From Styela clava (Eukaryota > Chordata > Ascidiacea > Stolidobranchia > Styelidae), in NCBI RefSeq assembly GCF_964204865.1, contig NC_135252.1, positions 14,839,383-14,903,382 of the forward strand: 64,000 nt of DNA. The letters are read 5' to 3'. Within the stretch, counting starts at the first letter, position 1. The number at the start of each line of letters is the position of its first letter. The notes under the pieces were generated by a model. That model made no database searches, was not told the DNA's origin, and was given only the letters and a program-made list of their open reading frames with translations. Both the position numbers and the translations under genes were made by a program. This document shows positions 26,430 through 39,010 of the stretch, one piece after another.

Positions 26430-27566
26430 CTCAACTTTGTCTGAATTGTTGATAGCTGAGGCTTGTTACTGTAAACACATTCAATTTTTGGTGAAATGAG
26501 AAAAAAAATTATTTATTGTCGCCTGCATGAAAAACTTGCATCTGCATTTTCTCCGCCCTATCGAGAGTTTCATAAACACTACGATAAACTAAGTAAACGC
26601 TCTCGTACAGCATTCCCACTCCAAATTTGTTTGTAAGATTTGACATTTGATTCGTGTTCATTCAAAAAAAAATAGCCGTAATTTTAGGGCTGAAAATACC
26701 AAATCAAGCTTACGCAGAATAGCATGTTGAGTGTAAACAGCCAAATGCAGATTTACTTAACGCAAACTTGATTTCTCAGTCAGTTCCATATTTTAGTCCA
26801 TAGTATCAGAAATACGATAAATCTGTTATACATAAGATATAGATGCTAATGGACATTTTCACAAATTCGTGTATTCAACGGACTGCAAAGTTAATATTTG
26901 TTTGTATATTATGTTGTTTGCTTCTGGTATATCATGACGAATACTATCCAACAAACTTGCATCTTTGTACCAGTGTTGATCATATTTAGATATTCAAATT
27001 ATATATACGATAATAAAAAAACAGAATGCACGATAAGACCTTTCTCAACGAAATGTAGGATGCAGAATACAACAATCTCATTACACCTTTTCATTCTACA
27101 AATGCATCACAGTCATCGTTCAGGTGAATTTTGTCGAGTCTCGGGCCAACCGGTATCCGATGTTTTGGTATCCGCATATTGGTCACAGGGTCATATCCAA
27201 AACCCATTGTGTGACAGTAATTGCTTTCAACTTTTCTACCGGTAATCGAGCCTTGCTTCGAATAATAAAAAAAGTGAATTTGGTTGAATACTTCAATTGA
27301 ATGGGTATCTAGTCTTTAGCAAGTGGAACTGAATCCTAATATTACACAAATCTTATGTAAATTATGCCACAAACATTAAAGCGTGATACTAGTCTTCGGA
27401 CACCTATCCATTTTATAGACTTGAATGCATTTATTATGAGCTTGTCATAGAACAGTTTCGAATTGACTGCTCTAAACTTTGTATAGGAGTTTATTGAAAA
27501 TACAAGACCGTGAAGTAGGCTACTGTTATTCATTAGGCTTTACTGAGATTGTCAAGTCATCGTGGT
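26430..27566. other. Convergent intergenic sequence between IL-17 copies 6 and 7
   Basis: Contains the 3' ends of two genes that face each other. An open frame at 26898-27245 is unrecognised and AT-rich. No repeat identified. Confidence 0.4.
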
Positions 27567-29478
27567 CTATTCGAATGAAAACCTTCTACAATGACACCCG
27601 ATAGGAATCTCAATGACTTTCAGCTCGCAATCTCCTGTCTTAGAATCACAACTCGAGAACGTTATCGATGCAGATTTTCTCATTATCACTGATTCTTCCG
27701 TTGTCAATAGTTCAGATGCTAAGCTAAAATCTTCGTTACCGGTAGCAATATTAATGCATCCTTGGCAGAGACATCGGGCAAACAAAATCTTTTCCGGGAA
27801 TCTAATAAAAATAAATGGAAACTTTTAAGATTTCGTGTTTTTAAAAAAATAATATGCTGTCTAGTTATGATACTTGTGATAATGTAATAATAATAATAAA
27901 ATTTGTGTGATAAATATACCGCTTACAAGCAAAAATGCTAAAATTGAGGTAGTTTATGAAGTATAGCATAGAAACTGAAAGGTTATTACGTATAAACGAT
28001 ATCGACTTACATGTTCCCAAAATTGAGAACAATTTATTCCAAATGTTAACAAACAAGATAATAACCTGAGTGGGTCATAGTCGACGTAGTAATCCCAAGG
28101 AGAAATGCTCATTTGATGTTTCTCTTTTCCCAATAAACTCAGATCACACGTTGGTCTTCCTAAAATTTGAATTTTTGAATGCTTTTATTGATAATCATAA
28201 TAAAAATATTCGAAAACAATTTGAAGATAAAAAAAGACAAAGCTAATCTCAAATGATATATCAATATTTGAACCCAATATTTCGAATAGACAAATGTTGT
28301 TCTTTGGACGTATTATCTTTAAATTATTTTTACTGAAACGTTTATTTTAACTAAGACTGTTTAGGGTGGATTATCACATGTTGAAGCGTTTTGGCATATG
28401 AAAAAAAACGATGAAAACATAAATTTTCAATTTTAAACTCTTTCATCTTTATATTAAAATACTTTAGTAAATATCACTCTAAAACTTTGACCAGAAAACC
28501 AGTTTGAAAGCATTTATTTTTGGTCATTTTTTCAAATAAAACTTCTCTAAATTTCAACATTTGCCTTTTTGTCTGAAAAACCTCGTATTCACATATAATA
28601 GGTTTGAGAATGAGGATGGAAAGATATATGTCAGTTCACCAGACTTTAAATTGGCAGTCATAAACTTTGCAACATATCACCAAATTCAATACAATATGGA
28701 TTTAAATTCGAAATACTACTCATGTAGCATCGTTACTCCGATGTTATTTACCTGCAGGTTTGCCCAATTTCACGGGTATTCCGGGAAAAATCGCTTCTAG
28801 ATTCTCTATTCTAGCAGGAATCTTCTCTATCATCGTGATTGTAGTCGGCGGTGGTGTTTCAGAAACTACCAACATTCCTCGCGAACCGTCGTCCCTACCT
28901 GGTTGAATCGAATTATAATGCCAAGAATTTTCTTCTGGCCTTTCAATGCGTAGATCGTTTCGCCCTTTTCCAGTGATCCTATCATACAAAGGATTTGTTT
29001 GTTCATTCTCATCACTAATATTCGTATTCTCTGACAAAACTTCAGATTCGCGGACGCGAAGATTTTGTATTGCGGGATATTCGATTTCGTATTCGATTTC
29101 CACTATGTCATTTCCATTATAGTCACACGGTCTTTCCACATTCTTTATAGCGGTATCCTCACTTAACACTCCAGTTATGGGGTTGTGAATATTTTGTATT
29201 CCGGGTTTTTCAATTTCATCTTCGCTTTCCACTGGCAATACCGGGTCATGATCATATGACTCAATTAACTCACTCTTGAAATGCGGACTTAATGAAATAT
29301 ATCGACAGGCCTGACGCAGTTTTCTGTCCACGAACATTTTGCACTTTTTCCTTATTTCCGAACTCCCTAATTTCTTATAACCTTTGACAGAAGAAAATCG
29401 ATTTACAGAACACCAACAGACTGAAAATAGCGTCAGTAATAACACCAAACGAACAAAATAAAAATATTTCTTCACCAT
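27567..29478 (-). CDS. IL17: IL-17-family cytokine with acidic insert and extra intron, copy 7
   Basis: Three coding exons on the minus strand: 29478-28752, 28159-28066 and 27801-27567. The first intron is phase 1 (GCAG|GTAAAT ... TTTTAG) and unique to this copy; the second is the shared phase-2 Arg intron. The joined frame closes at 351 aa, the longest of the set. Leader about residues 1-24, CKMFVDRKLRQAC (C-x11-C, Cys46-Cys58), then a roughly 170-residue acidic region containing an internal duplication (residues 86-112 and 129-155, each with EIE.P.IQN and VLSE.T.I). The small middle exon encodes PTCDLS and SISPWDYYVDYDPLR; the usual Cys after SPW is Tyr. Exon 3 has RFPEKILFARCLCQGCIN (no PQW), SCDSKTGDC and IGCHC. 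No stops or frameshifts. Copies 7 and 8 share cysteine losses and are probably sisters. Confidence 0.85.
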
Positions 29479-31706
29479 TTCTGTTTGAGGTTATATCCAA
29501 CTATTTCACAATAGACACGAGATTACCCATTAGAATCAGTTCTGCGTTTCGAAATCGTAAAATCTTGAAGATTATGTTGTTTACGGCATTTGCGTCACGC
29601 TGGCCACCCTTTCCCCCGATCACAGCAAAGCGTGACGGCGAAGCTTCCATGCGTAAATCACTACTTATAAAATGCTTAGTCCTGGTGGCATCATCAAATC
29701 CATCGCCTGTTCCAAAATAAATTTTCTCAATGTCTCGCGTAGTTTCATTAGTATGATATCGAGTTGAACAAGTATAAACCGCTAGATAAAAATATATTTG
29801 GACTGAAATTAACTATAATTTCAACTGAAGGGCGAGAAAGATAAACATTGAGTAAAATTGTATGCAATCAGATCTTCAAATCATTGACAAAATTAGTAAT
29901 CACTGAAAGCTTATTGGCGACACCGAGTGACTAAACTTCGTTGAAGAATGCAAAGGTCAACTATTACGAAATCTTTAAATCCATTTTCTGAACGCTTCGC
30001 AAAGAAGATCGGTACAATCACAAGACTTACATATATCAGATTATTTTTAGACAAAACAAAATCGACGGAAAGTGCACGAACCGCGAATTTGGAATTTGAA
30101 AGCCAAATCTACTTTACGTAAAGATAGTATATAGAAGTAACACGTTTACGCCGTTAACTTGGTAGTCTGCGTAAAAATAAACAAACGAATTATAAGGCCA
30201 TTAATGAACGAAACATTAACGTAAAGTAATTGCAAGATATTTACTGCTGTCACGACTTTCTATCCTTAATAGTATGAGTAATAAAAAAGAGTGATTTTCG
30301 AAACGTTAGATATTTTATTCTTGCTCACAAGATTTATAATTAATCCACGTTTAATTTTAATATGAAGGATTTTTATATGAAATTATCTCAAATCTAAGAA
30401 AAACAATTAGTTTTCATGATATTCAACTTATAAATAATTACTTGTCCAGACATATCATATCACTTCGACTTTTCTAGGCAAACGAGTTGGTATTGAATAT
30501 GCTGGATAATTTTGTTCAGACCAATGTGAAAGTCAAGTAAAAAAAAATCATCGAGTTTGTTTGTCAAACTGGTGATCATTGTGGATTAAATTTGAAGCAC
30601 AGATACTTTGAAAATGTTTCAAGGCGTGGTCGTGAAATTCTAACCAAAATCGTATAGTAATATTACATATGATGTTGTTGCAGTTCAGTTTCATTGCTTC
30701 TCCTCGTCCTTCATGGTATCAATACAGTATTGCATTTTCTCTGTGAAATACCATTATTATATTTCATTTTCGCAATTTATTTTTTTATCGAAATGTCGGA
30801 CTCGGTCAACTGTTTTTCTGAAAACATCTATTTGTTTCTATGTTCGTCATAAGCCTATCAGACACTGATGCATCACACATGTCTCCCAACTATCCTTCTA
30901 GCATAAATACTCGTCGAGTAATGCAACATTCAGTATTCGGATTGGACAAGGAATTGTTTTGGTAAAGCAGTATTACGAACAAATTTTATTATTATTTGTA
31001 CCACCGCGCAGTATCTAAACAATATATATATCTCATCTATGCCTCCAGTACTTCATGTCCAATGCTCTCATGCCACAAAACACGACTTCGACGTAAATCT
31101 AAGTAAGTCAATAAATTTAAAATGCAAACAACGACTTATATTTTTTCATTGTTATTCCTAATCTGCTTTTTTGTACCTAAATTCGCAAAAAAACACGAAC
31201 GAAACAGTTGAAGCACGCTGTGGTATTTTATTTAATTACTGAAATCAACGAACTTGGAAAAATAATAATTTACTGAACTATATAACCAAAGTCAAAAAAT
31301 ATCATAAATATGAAAAAGCAAAAGTAAAAATAAATTATTTTGGACATAACATAAACACAAATGCAGGGCATTCATAAATGCGGAATATTGTGCGCATAAT
31401 CAGAAAATAAATAATAAATATCGGACGTACAGTGGGCTTATGAAAAGTTCATTCGCAAAAATGGTTTGTGCTTTAGAAGGAGTAACTTGTGGCCAGTCGT
31501 GGAAATTGGCCAATCGCTCTTCAGTCTTACAATGGCAATTTTGCCTCTGGGCAAGAACAAGATACGTGATATAGTTACGAGGATACCAATGCCCACCAAA
31601 GAAATTTACGACATTACTTAATTAGATTCTGTTCCTCGCTTTCACTCGTCTTCCACTGAATGAAACAACGATTCTTCGAATATGCTCATTCCAGTTGCAA
31701 GGTCGT
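29479..31706. other. Intergenic sequence between IL-17 copies 7 and 8
   Basis: About 2.2 kb, AT-rich, with the upstream region of copy 7 at its left end and the 3' flank of copy 8 at its right. A GC-richer patch at 29590-29680 has no open frame that I recognise. Confidence 0.4.
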
Positions 31707-34382
31707 TCAGGGACTAAGCTCAACTGGAATTGCACAATGACAACCAACCGCAATATCCTCGTCGGAAGCGTAGCACGTACTATCGGTGCATTGACGAAAT
31801 GATGAATGAGTAGAATTCATGCGAAGAAATCTGACTTTAACTTTAATTTCTTTTGAAACAAAAGCTTTATTTTCTTTTCCTGAGCGTTGGTCTATACACC
31901 CCTTGCACATACATCTTGCGACAGGAATCCACTGGGGATACCTAAATGGTTGGAACAAAAGTAGGGATTAGAATTAAACAATGAAATAGAACGAAGATGG
32001 TGTTTTAGGATACGATATACACTATTAATTGCGTAATATCATCTCACACATTTTCCAAATGGCATAAAATACACATTAATTACCGCATCTCACGTTTTAC
32101 AAAGATTGCGTTAGTGATGCAACTTTTACTCTTTAGAAATTGACCTTCTGACCGAAAAACGATATAAATGACGTCACAATGCCCTTATGTATAAATATAT
32201 TATGACGTGTAGCATTTATATAGAAATATATTCATTGTATATATAAACCAATTATGCAATATGCAAATGGGACACTCTAACACACCAAAATTGCAAATTT
32301 ATATTGAATTGACTATTCATTACTTGAACTTGATGAGTGATTTATAATTTTATTCATGTAAGTAATGAGAAAAGGCCAAATCAATTTTTGAAATAATCGA
32401 CGGATCTGATTCCATAATTTACGTGCAGAAGCTAATGATCAACGCAAAACGAAACCTGATATTTGCTAGTTCAGAAGTCTTATTACATTGAGCCAAGATG
32501 TTTGATTAAACGACCCTTGTATACGAAACTAATATGTTAGGCAAGTTGAATCCATGATTTCGGTGTATTCTCATGCCAAATTTAAATGAAATGATGTAGA
32601 TTTTACGTTAAAATTTCGGGATATTTAGTCATGGTAATGCTATAGAATATATGTATTGTTAATTCGAAATGGGAAAGAGTATTAATGAACAAAACGAAGG
32701 AAATACAATATCGTTTAATGAATTCGTATATAAATGTAATTGTGAAAGGTTAAAAATGCATAATCCGGATGTTGTACATTTGTATATTTTAGTTCGTAAG
32801 TGCGCTATTGATTGACCGTATTAGTTGAACATGTTTCATCCGTGGCCTACGCTTTGTTTAATTTTTGTGTACTCATTCGATAAACTTAGAAAAATCATCA
32901 TTTTATGATGCTTCGGAATTCGACACGTTTGTTTGCATAAAATGTCAACAATTACTTTGATATTTTAATTTTTGTTCCGATATGCAAATTAAAAATTTGA
33001 AATTAGAAATTATATTTCGTGCATATAATAAAAATGAATTAAATTCAAAAGAATATGAAAGCGAGGAATATTTTCGATTATATTATTGGAATTATTTTAG
33101 TCTAAACATATCACGTTTTTCTTTATTAATTTCGATATACGTTGTTTTTTTCTGTGGATTTTAATATTTACGAAATACTTATGGGCGTTTCTGGAGACAG
33201 CGAGGCCGTAATACACCATGCCAACTTCCAAAAGTTTACTTCTTGGAACAAATCTGACGTAAAGTTATAATTTTTCGGGGCAATACATTACGTACATTCA
33301 TCCAATTATCTAGTTTAAGGCTTCCGATATCGCTTACAATGAGCAGATTCAACGACAAAATTGTTGATAAAATGGCTTCGAAGACAGACATTTTATTGTT
33401 AAAGTATCGTAAATAAAATCAGGGATTTTATCAAAATGCTGATTGTTAAAAAAACGTTGTTTAGCTGCGATAGCGTTTTACGGCATATGACGTGATTTTT
33501 TTTATTCAAAAAGTATTTTACCGTTTTCCAATCTCAACTTTGGAGGTGTGGCCCCATATTACCGACACCCATTTTTGTAGGACCATGACTATGCATTGTA
33601 AAATTGTTTGATGATCGGTAATGCTAATCTTAATAGAGATTTAAACTGCCTGTGACATAACCATTGACATTTGTCGTAAATATGCTGCGTACGAGGTACG
33701 TGCATATCTTAAAGAGTAATCACATGTCCCTCCTTGCATTGAAATACAAACTAGTGTCTATAAATAAACGTACTTTCCTAAAAACAGAGTTAGGTACCAT
33801 GGTAAAGATTCAATACAACATTGATATGGTATCACATTGTTGTAAAAATAAAACTGACTTCTAAAAATAATATTAAACGTGTATTTACCTTTGTACGTCA
33901 AAATCTGGCATCATTTTCCAAGGGGATAAACTTCTATCGTGAGGTTGTACGTACGGGGTTTGATGTGAATAATCCGGACATTTTAACCCTTGTTGTCCTT
34001 CCAGAGGTATATCGCTCTTTGTTATCTGAGTCGTCCACGGCAGTTGTTTGAGATGTCCACGAACTTTTTCTTTCATTGACACAATAATAGGATTTTCAGC
34101 AATTCTCTCACACAATTGTCTTAATCTTGGCGTTGGAAAGTATTCACACTGTCTCAATAAACCTTCGTGATTTTTGACATCTGGTCGTGATCTCAACAAA
34201 CTTTCCCTGGTAGTATATTCTGGCATCGTAATAGTTGATTGAGTGTTCTGTATTTGAAAGTGTGATTCTGGGTAGAGAATACTTTTGGCAGAAACTGAAT
34301 TTTTCAGTATGTGCACTAACATCCACAATATACCCAATCTCAATACTCTAATCACGTTCATGACACTTCGCGTTCTAGACAT
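31707..34382 (-). CDS. IL17: IL-17-family cytokine with long intron, copy 8
   Basis: Two exons on the minus strand: 34382-33889 and 31941-31707. They are separated by a 1,947-base phase-2 intron, against 237-721 bases for this intron in the other copies. Joined frame closes at 242 aa. The leader may start at Met1 or Met8 (MNVIRVLRLGILWMLVHI). CEYFPTPRLRQLC gives the C-x11-C motif, followed by IAENPIIVSMKEKVRG, close to the consensus. Only one Cys remains of the second pair (LKCPDYS), and the SPW block is SLSPWKMMPDFDVQR with no Cys. Exon 2 has RYPQWIPVARCMCKGCID, QCTDSTC and VGCHC. The mature chain has 10 cysteines instead of 12. The exon join spans 1.9 kb and is inferred from matching phase and orientation; a missed neighbouring copy is possible but none is visible. 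Confidence 0.82.
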
Positions 34383-35078
34383 CCTGAGGGCAACGAGGTG
34401 AAATAAATGATTTACACAGATGTTCGTATAGTGTTGCCACTTTTTCTCTTTCGCTGCGCCGTGAAGAAACGCAAATAGTTAAAATTTCGTGGACTGGTAA
34501 CGTTTTGTAGCTTTCGGCGCGAGAAAAAGGCGGAAAAAAGAGAAACTGAAAGAACTAAAATTGACCTCAAATAAATTAATGTCGTGAATCTACAGGAAAT
34601 ATTGGCGTGTCTTCGATACCATCACAATCACTCATATAAAATTTTATTATGAAAATATTTTCGGTATTTATCGTGAGCCAATTATGTTTAAATCATACAT
34701 GTTGTCATAATGAAACTATACCCTCAGTAGTTTATATGTTGAAACTATTTTCTATGAGTTTGATATATAAACCTTTGAATCTTTTGGGCAATAAATATTT
34801 CAATATGATCGGTAATTCCCTAACCTCGAAGCGTTATGACATCAAGTTAAATGGTATCTACAACTAGCTATCCTTACAACGCTATTTTAGTCACAATTTA
34901 CAGTACCAACTAGTTAAGATGTTATCGCCTAATCAAGTTTGTTTCGACAATTTCGTTTCTATTTCTGTACTGCATATAATGAAATACTATGTTGGTCGAC
35001 GACAATCTTAGAAAACCATAATTAGGTCGAGAGTTGCTTGTGTTCATATGTATCATTTATTCAGACAGTTTACACATG
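34383..35078. other. Upstream region of IL-17 copy 8
   Basis: Presumed promoter side of copy 8. No gene seen; the frame at 34649-34867 is AT-rich and unrecognised. Confidence 0.35.
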
Positions 35079-35436
35079 CTAAAAGTTTATATTTTGTATA
35101 ATAAGTGATTCTTTTATCCTCTTGGTGCGACGATAAGCTAACGGCGTGATCAAAATTGCAAGTTCCAACGGGTGACAAAATGGGCAAAAATAGAAATAAC
35201 GTTTGAAAGAACAGCGTATACCATGTTATAACCGTATGGTACGGGAGTAATGACAAATAAATGCATCTCGACAATTGTAGATCGTTTAGCAATCATTTCA
35301 TGACGTAATGGCCGAATAAGTCGATATACAGAACCACATATCATAAAAATAGAATCTTTCACCGTGATCTGATTTTGGTGTTTAAACATTACTTCCGATT
35401 CAATTACCCTATCTATCAAATTGCTGCCTCCGTATC
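35079..35436 (-). pseudogene. Possible frameshifted GPCR fragment (TM5-TM7 region)
   Basis: The minus strand reads SIFMICGSVYRLIRPLRHE, then MIAKRSTIVEMHLFVITPVP, resembling the end of TM5, a basic third loop and the start of TM6 in rhodopsin-type receptors. After a hydrophobic stretch the frame stops. The next frame over continues CHPLELAILITPLAYRRTKR with IKESL following, like TM7 and the start of the cytoplasmic tail. A single-base shift near 35175-35190 would explain both. No TM1-TM4 seen. Similarity is by eye only; an unrelated hydrophobic stretch is possible. Confidence 0.3.
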
Positions 35437-38400
35437 TGAACGTAAAATCAACTGATTACGTTAACTTAATTTTCCCCACAAAGACCTACTTTATTAAAGG
35501 CAAGTTCGCCGAAAATTGACGGCGTCCCTCGCCATTGTCTGGAAAATATTACAAATATTACTCAAACATTTTATTACGCAATCCAATAAAAGGAATGTTC
35601 TGCATTTTCGTTCACGATAAGATTTTCAATTAAAAAATTGTCGAATAAAATAATAACAACATTGATATGTTTAATTAGAACAACGAAACTTCATGACGAA
35701 AATGGTGTAAATTTCTTTCGAATATCATCACGTAGCGCGAGGCATACCCGAGAGTGCGATTTATTAAAATTTGAAGTTATAAAATTCCATCATTTCAATA
35801 GATTAAATATGCTATAATTGCGAATTTATTGAATAATATAGGATATTTACCCTGAATAAAATTGCACAATACGAATCTACAATGCCAATTCTTTTACTAT
35901 AAAAATTGATTACAGGACGTTTCGCGACACTTACTCGAAGCGACAATTGAATTTTGAAATGGCTGAAACTATTCATTATTTAATTTGACTCAATATGTGG
36001 TATTTAACTAATTAACGAAGAATACGATTCCCGGAGTATTGGGTCGAACGTCACAACTGCGATAATCAAGGCACGCTTTGCGTCAAGAAATATTCAAATC
36101 CGGTAAGAACATGTTATCTAATCACAACAGCGCATTATTATCAAAATATAAAGAATGGGGAGATAATTTGGTAATTATATTTATATTGTTTTGTATTTCA
36201 CGACAAAAGAAAAAATCATATAGATATACCTTGCATTCAAGAAATTGCGTATTTACAGTTTATAAAAAATGTTGATTTTACCATTACATCAAACTGACTG
36301 TACATTCTCTCCATTTAATCTAAAAATATGCGGTAGAAATACATGTAATTAAAAAAGCGACAAGCATGAAAATGTTTCGGGAATCCAGTTAAGCTTACTA
36401 TTCTGACAATTGACCAAGTCGAATTGTTCGCTGACTCCTGTATATTGAAACACATTTGAAAGTAGATAGTATGGCCTGATTTTCAGTGCAATGGTCCAGC
36501 AGCAACAACTTGGGAGGTCTCGGAATCGATCCGCATGCGCGTATGTCGTCGATTAATCCAAAATACTAGAAAGCATAATATACCTATGAACATAGCGACT
36601 TGCATGTATACTTGAAAATGTACATTAAGGGATATTTTGACATAAGATGCATGTCAAAAAGACGTAGCAGTAAACTATAAAATACCATCGGGAATATGTA
36701 ACACAACAGGTTCAATCAGAAATATTTTCTGTGTACACCGAAAAGTACATATATATATATATATAAATATATACAATGTATACTCATTTCTATGAGTTTT
36801 TGAAGATTACTGGGTGAAAAGAAATATTATATATGGCTGGATAATAATCAAGTTGATGTCAACGTACATTGCTCAGATTTGCGTTCCGTAGTCAGAGTGC
36901 GTAACAAAATTTATCAAACGGAAAATTGTCCTTCACGTGGACGAGGTATGTCACATTTTCTTACATTATAAACATCAATAGGAAGATCATAGCCTTTTAT
37001 TTGGCCGATTTGGCCAATTCGTGTCAGGTATTACTACAAAGTTGTATTCTCCTTTCAAAAAGTCTGAATTAAACTTTATTATATATACTGTAAAGTGAAG
37101 ATTACATTTTACTGGTGGCAGTGACACTTCAAAAAATAGGCAGTTACAAACGAAAATTATAGTTGGTTAGCGCTTTGAAGCATTAAGCACCTGTTGGGTT
37201 CAAAAATAGTTAAGAAATCGATCTCGCACGTGTTACCTACTGGTATGTCACAAAGGTTAGGACAGAGCTGTCACATGGAAATACAAAAACGAAATTGTTC
37301 ACTGTCAACGATGCAAAAATACAATGTTTGTCGTCTATCATCAAAAAAAAAAAAGAATGCATAGATAATCGACAAGTTTTTTTAAAAATCTTGATGTTCT
37401 GACGAAGAACATCATCTAAATCATTAATAATTATAAACATTAATTTTTTCATGAAAATAAACATTCGTTGTATCATATTATTTTACATAAAAGTAATAAT
37501 CAAGCTCTACAAGAAATTCAGAACCACCATTTTGTTTCCAGATATTTCGCCCCCTTCTTGACGTACTTGTGTAAGTACATAATTGGCTGTACTACATAGA
37601 ATTTACATGTATCGAATAAGAGATATAATCATACTAAATGAGCAAAATGGAGGAAATACCAAGCGAAATTTATGCTCTGCACGAAATCTCGATTTAAAAA
37701 TATTTTGATTAGAAATTTTTCTCTGTAGAAGTCATCAAAAAACCTCATCTGAAAGTTCTAATACCAACTTTTAATGAGGCTACAACTCGCTATATTAAAG
37801 CTGTAAGATAATCCGGATTAGGATTCCGATGGGATTGCAGGTATTAAAGAGAAGTATATTTGTATTTTATTGAACTGTTGTGCTTGTATATATGAATAGT
37901 TTTTATCCCACAAGTTGCATTATCAGAATATATAAGACCGCTGAATATGCTCAAACCCTAGACATTTTAATTCAATCTAATTCAAAGTCAGAAGAAAAAC
38001 CACAAAAATGTCCGGAATATCCAAAATTTTCCGAATTGCAATTACCTAACTTCAATACACTTTAATTTCACACAAAAGCAATCGACTATTGATGTAGTTT
38101 GTGATACTTAGTGTGAAGCACTTCCTAAGTTAATCTGTTTGTAATTTGAATATTTCACTTTTGCGTTAACTAACTCATTTACCTTATTAGAGAAGCGACT
38201 AATTGAGCTAAACGTTGTCGAGAGCGTCACTTGTTCATTCATTTTTCAAAGAACCGAGACAAACCGACACTATTGCCTATATATATTGAAAGCAATTGTA
38301 TTAAATTGATACCAACTCGATCACAATTTTTTACCGTGAAAGTCATCCCTAATGTTACAACCGACGTTTTTTTTTCGATTTTCGGATTAAATTTTTCAGA

Positions 38401-39010
38401 TGCGTAATTGAAATAACAATATTCTGTATAGGTATTTATAATACATGAGCGCTATATTCGTCAAATATTCCAATCTATCAAACACTTCAATATGCATACG
38501 GCACTACTTCGTTATGTTAGTTCGGCATTGTTTTCGAGCCGTCCAGGCCAACAACGACTACAAGCGGGTGCGCACAACTCCATAAATTGCTACCAAATAG
38601 TTCGATTACCAGGTCGGCTAGGGCAGCTGACATTCTCACTCACAGAAAGCCGGCCGTATATGTACGTACATATGTCTTAATACCAGATAACGTGAACTGT
38701 TTGTAGTGGTGGTAGAGTGCCCGATTGTGTTCTTAGTTTTGTTGAAAAATTCACTTAGTTCCAACTCAGGTCAAAATGATTTTCAAAGTTCATGCACTGC
38801 GAAGATTTCCTAATCTATTCGCAGAAATAAATCCGCAATGATCAAGCAGTCCAATGAGAATTCATTTGGTATAAGTGCAAATTCCTATGCATGTGGAATT
38901 CTCGAACTCAACACATTAACTAAATCAAATATATATATCACGCTATTGGCATTCAATTCGTAAATAGTGTGAATCCAATTCTATTTCTCCGCAAGTGTGT
39001 TAAATTGTTA
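35437..39010. other. Gene-poor intergenic sequence
   Basis: AT-rich sequence with a short TA microsatellite near 36750-36775. Small frames at 36078-36275, 37237-37476, 37880-38065 and 38492-38680 have no recognisable motif. The 38.5 kb frame is GC-richer than its surroundings but its product is not identifiable. Confidence 0.4.

Noticed and set aside
37880-38065. Frame containing KCPEYPKF, reminiscent of the CPDY segment of cytokine copies 3 and 8
   Set aside because: No C-x11-C motif precedes it and no SPW block follows; the resemblance is four residues.
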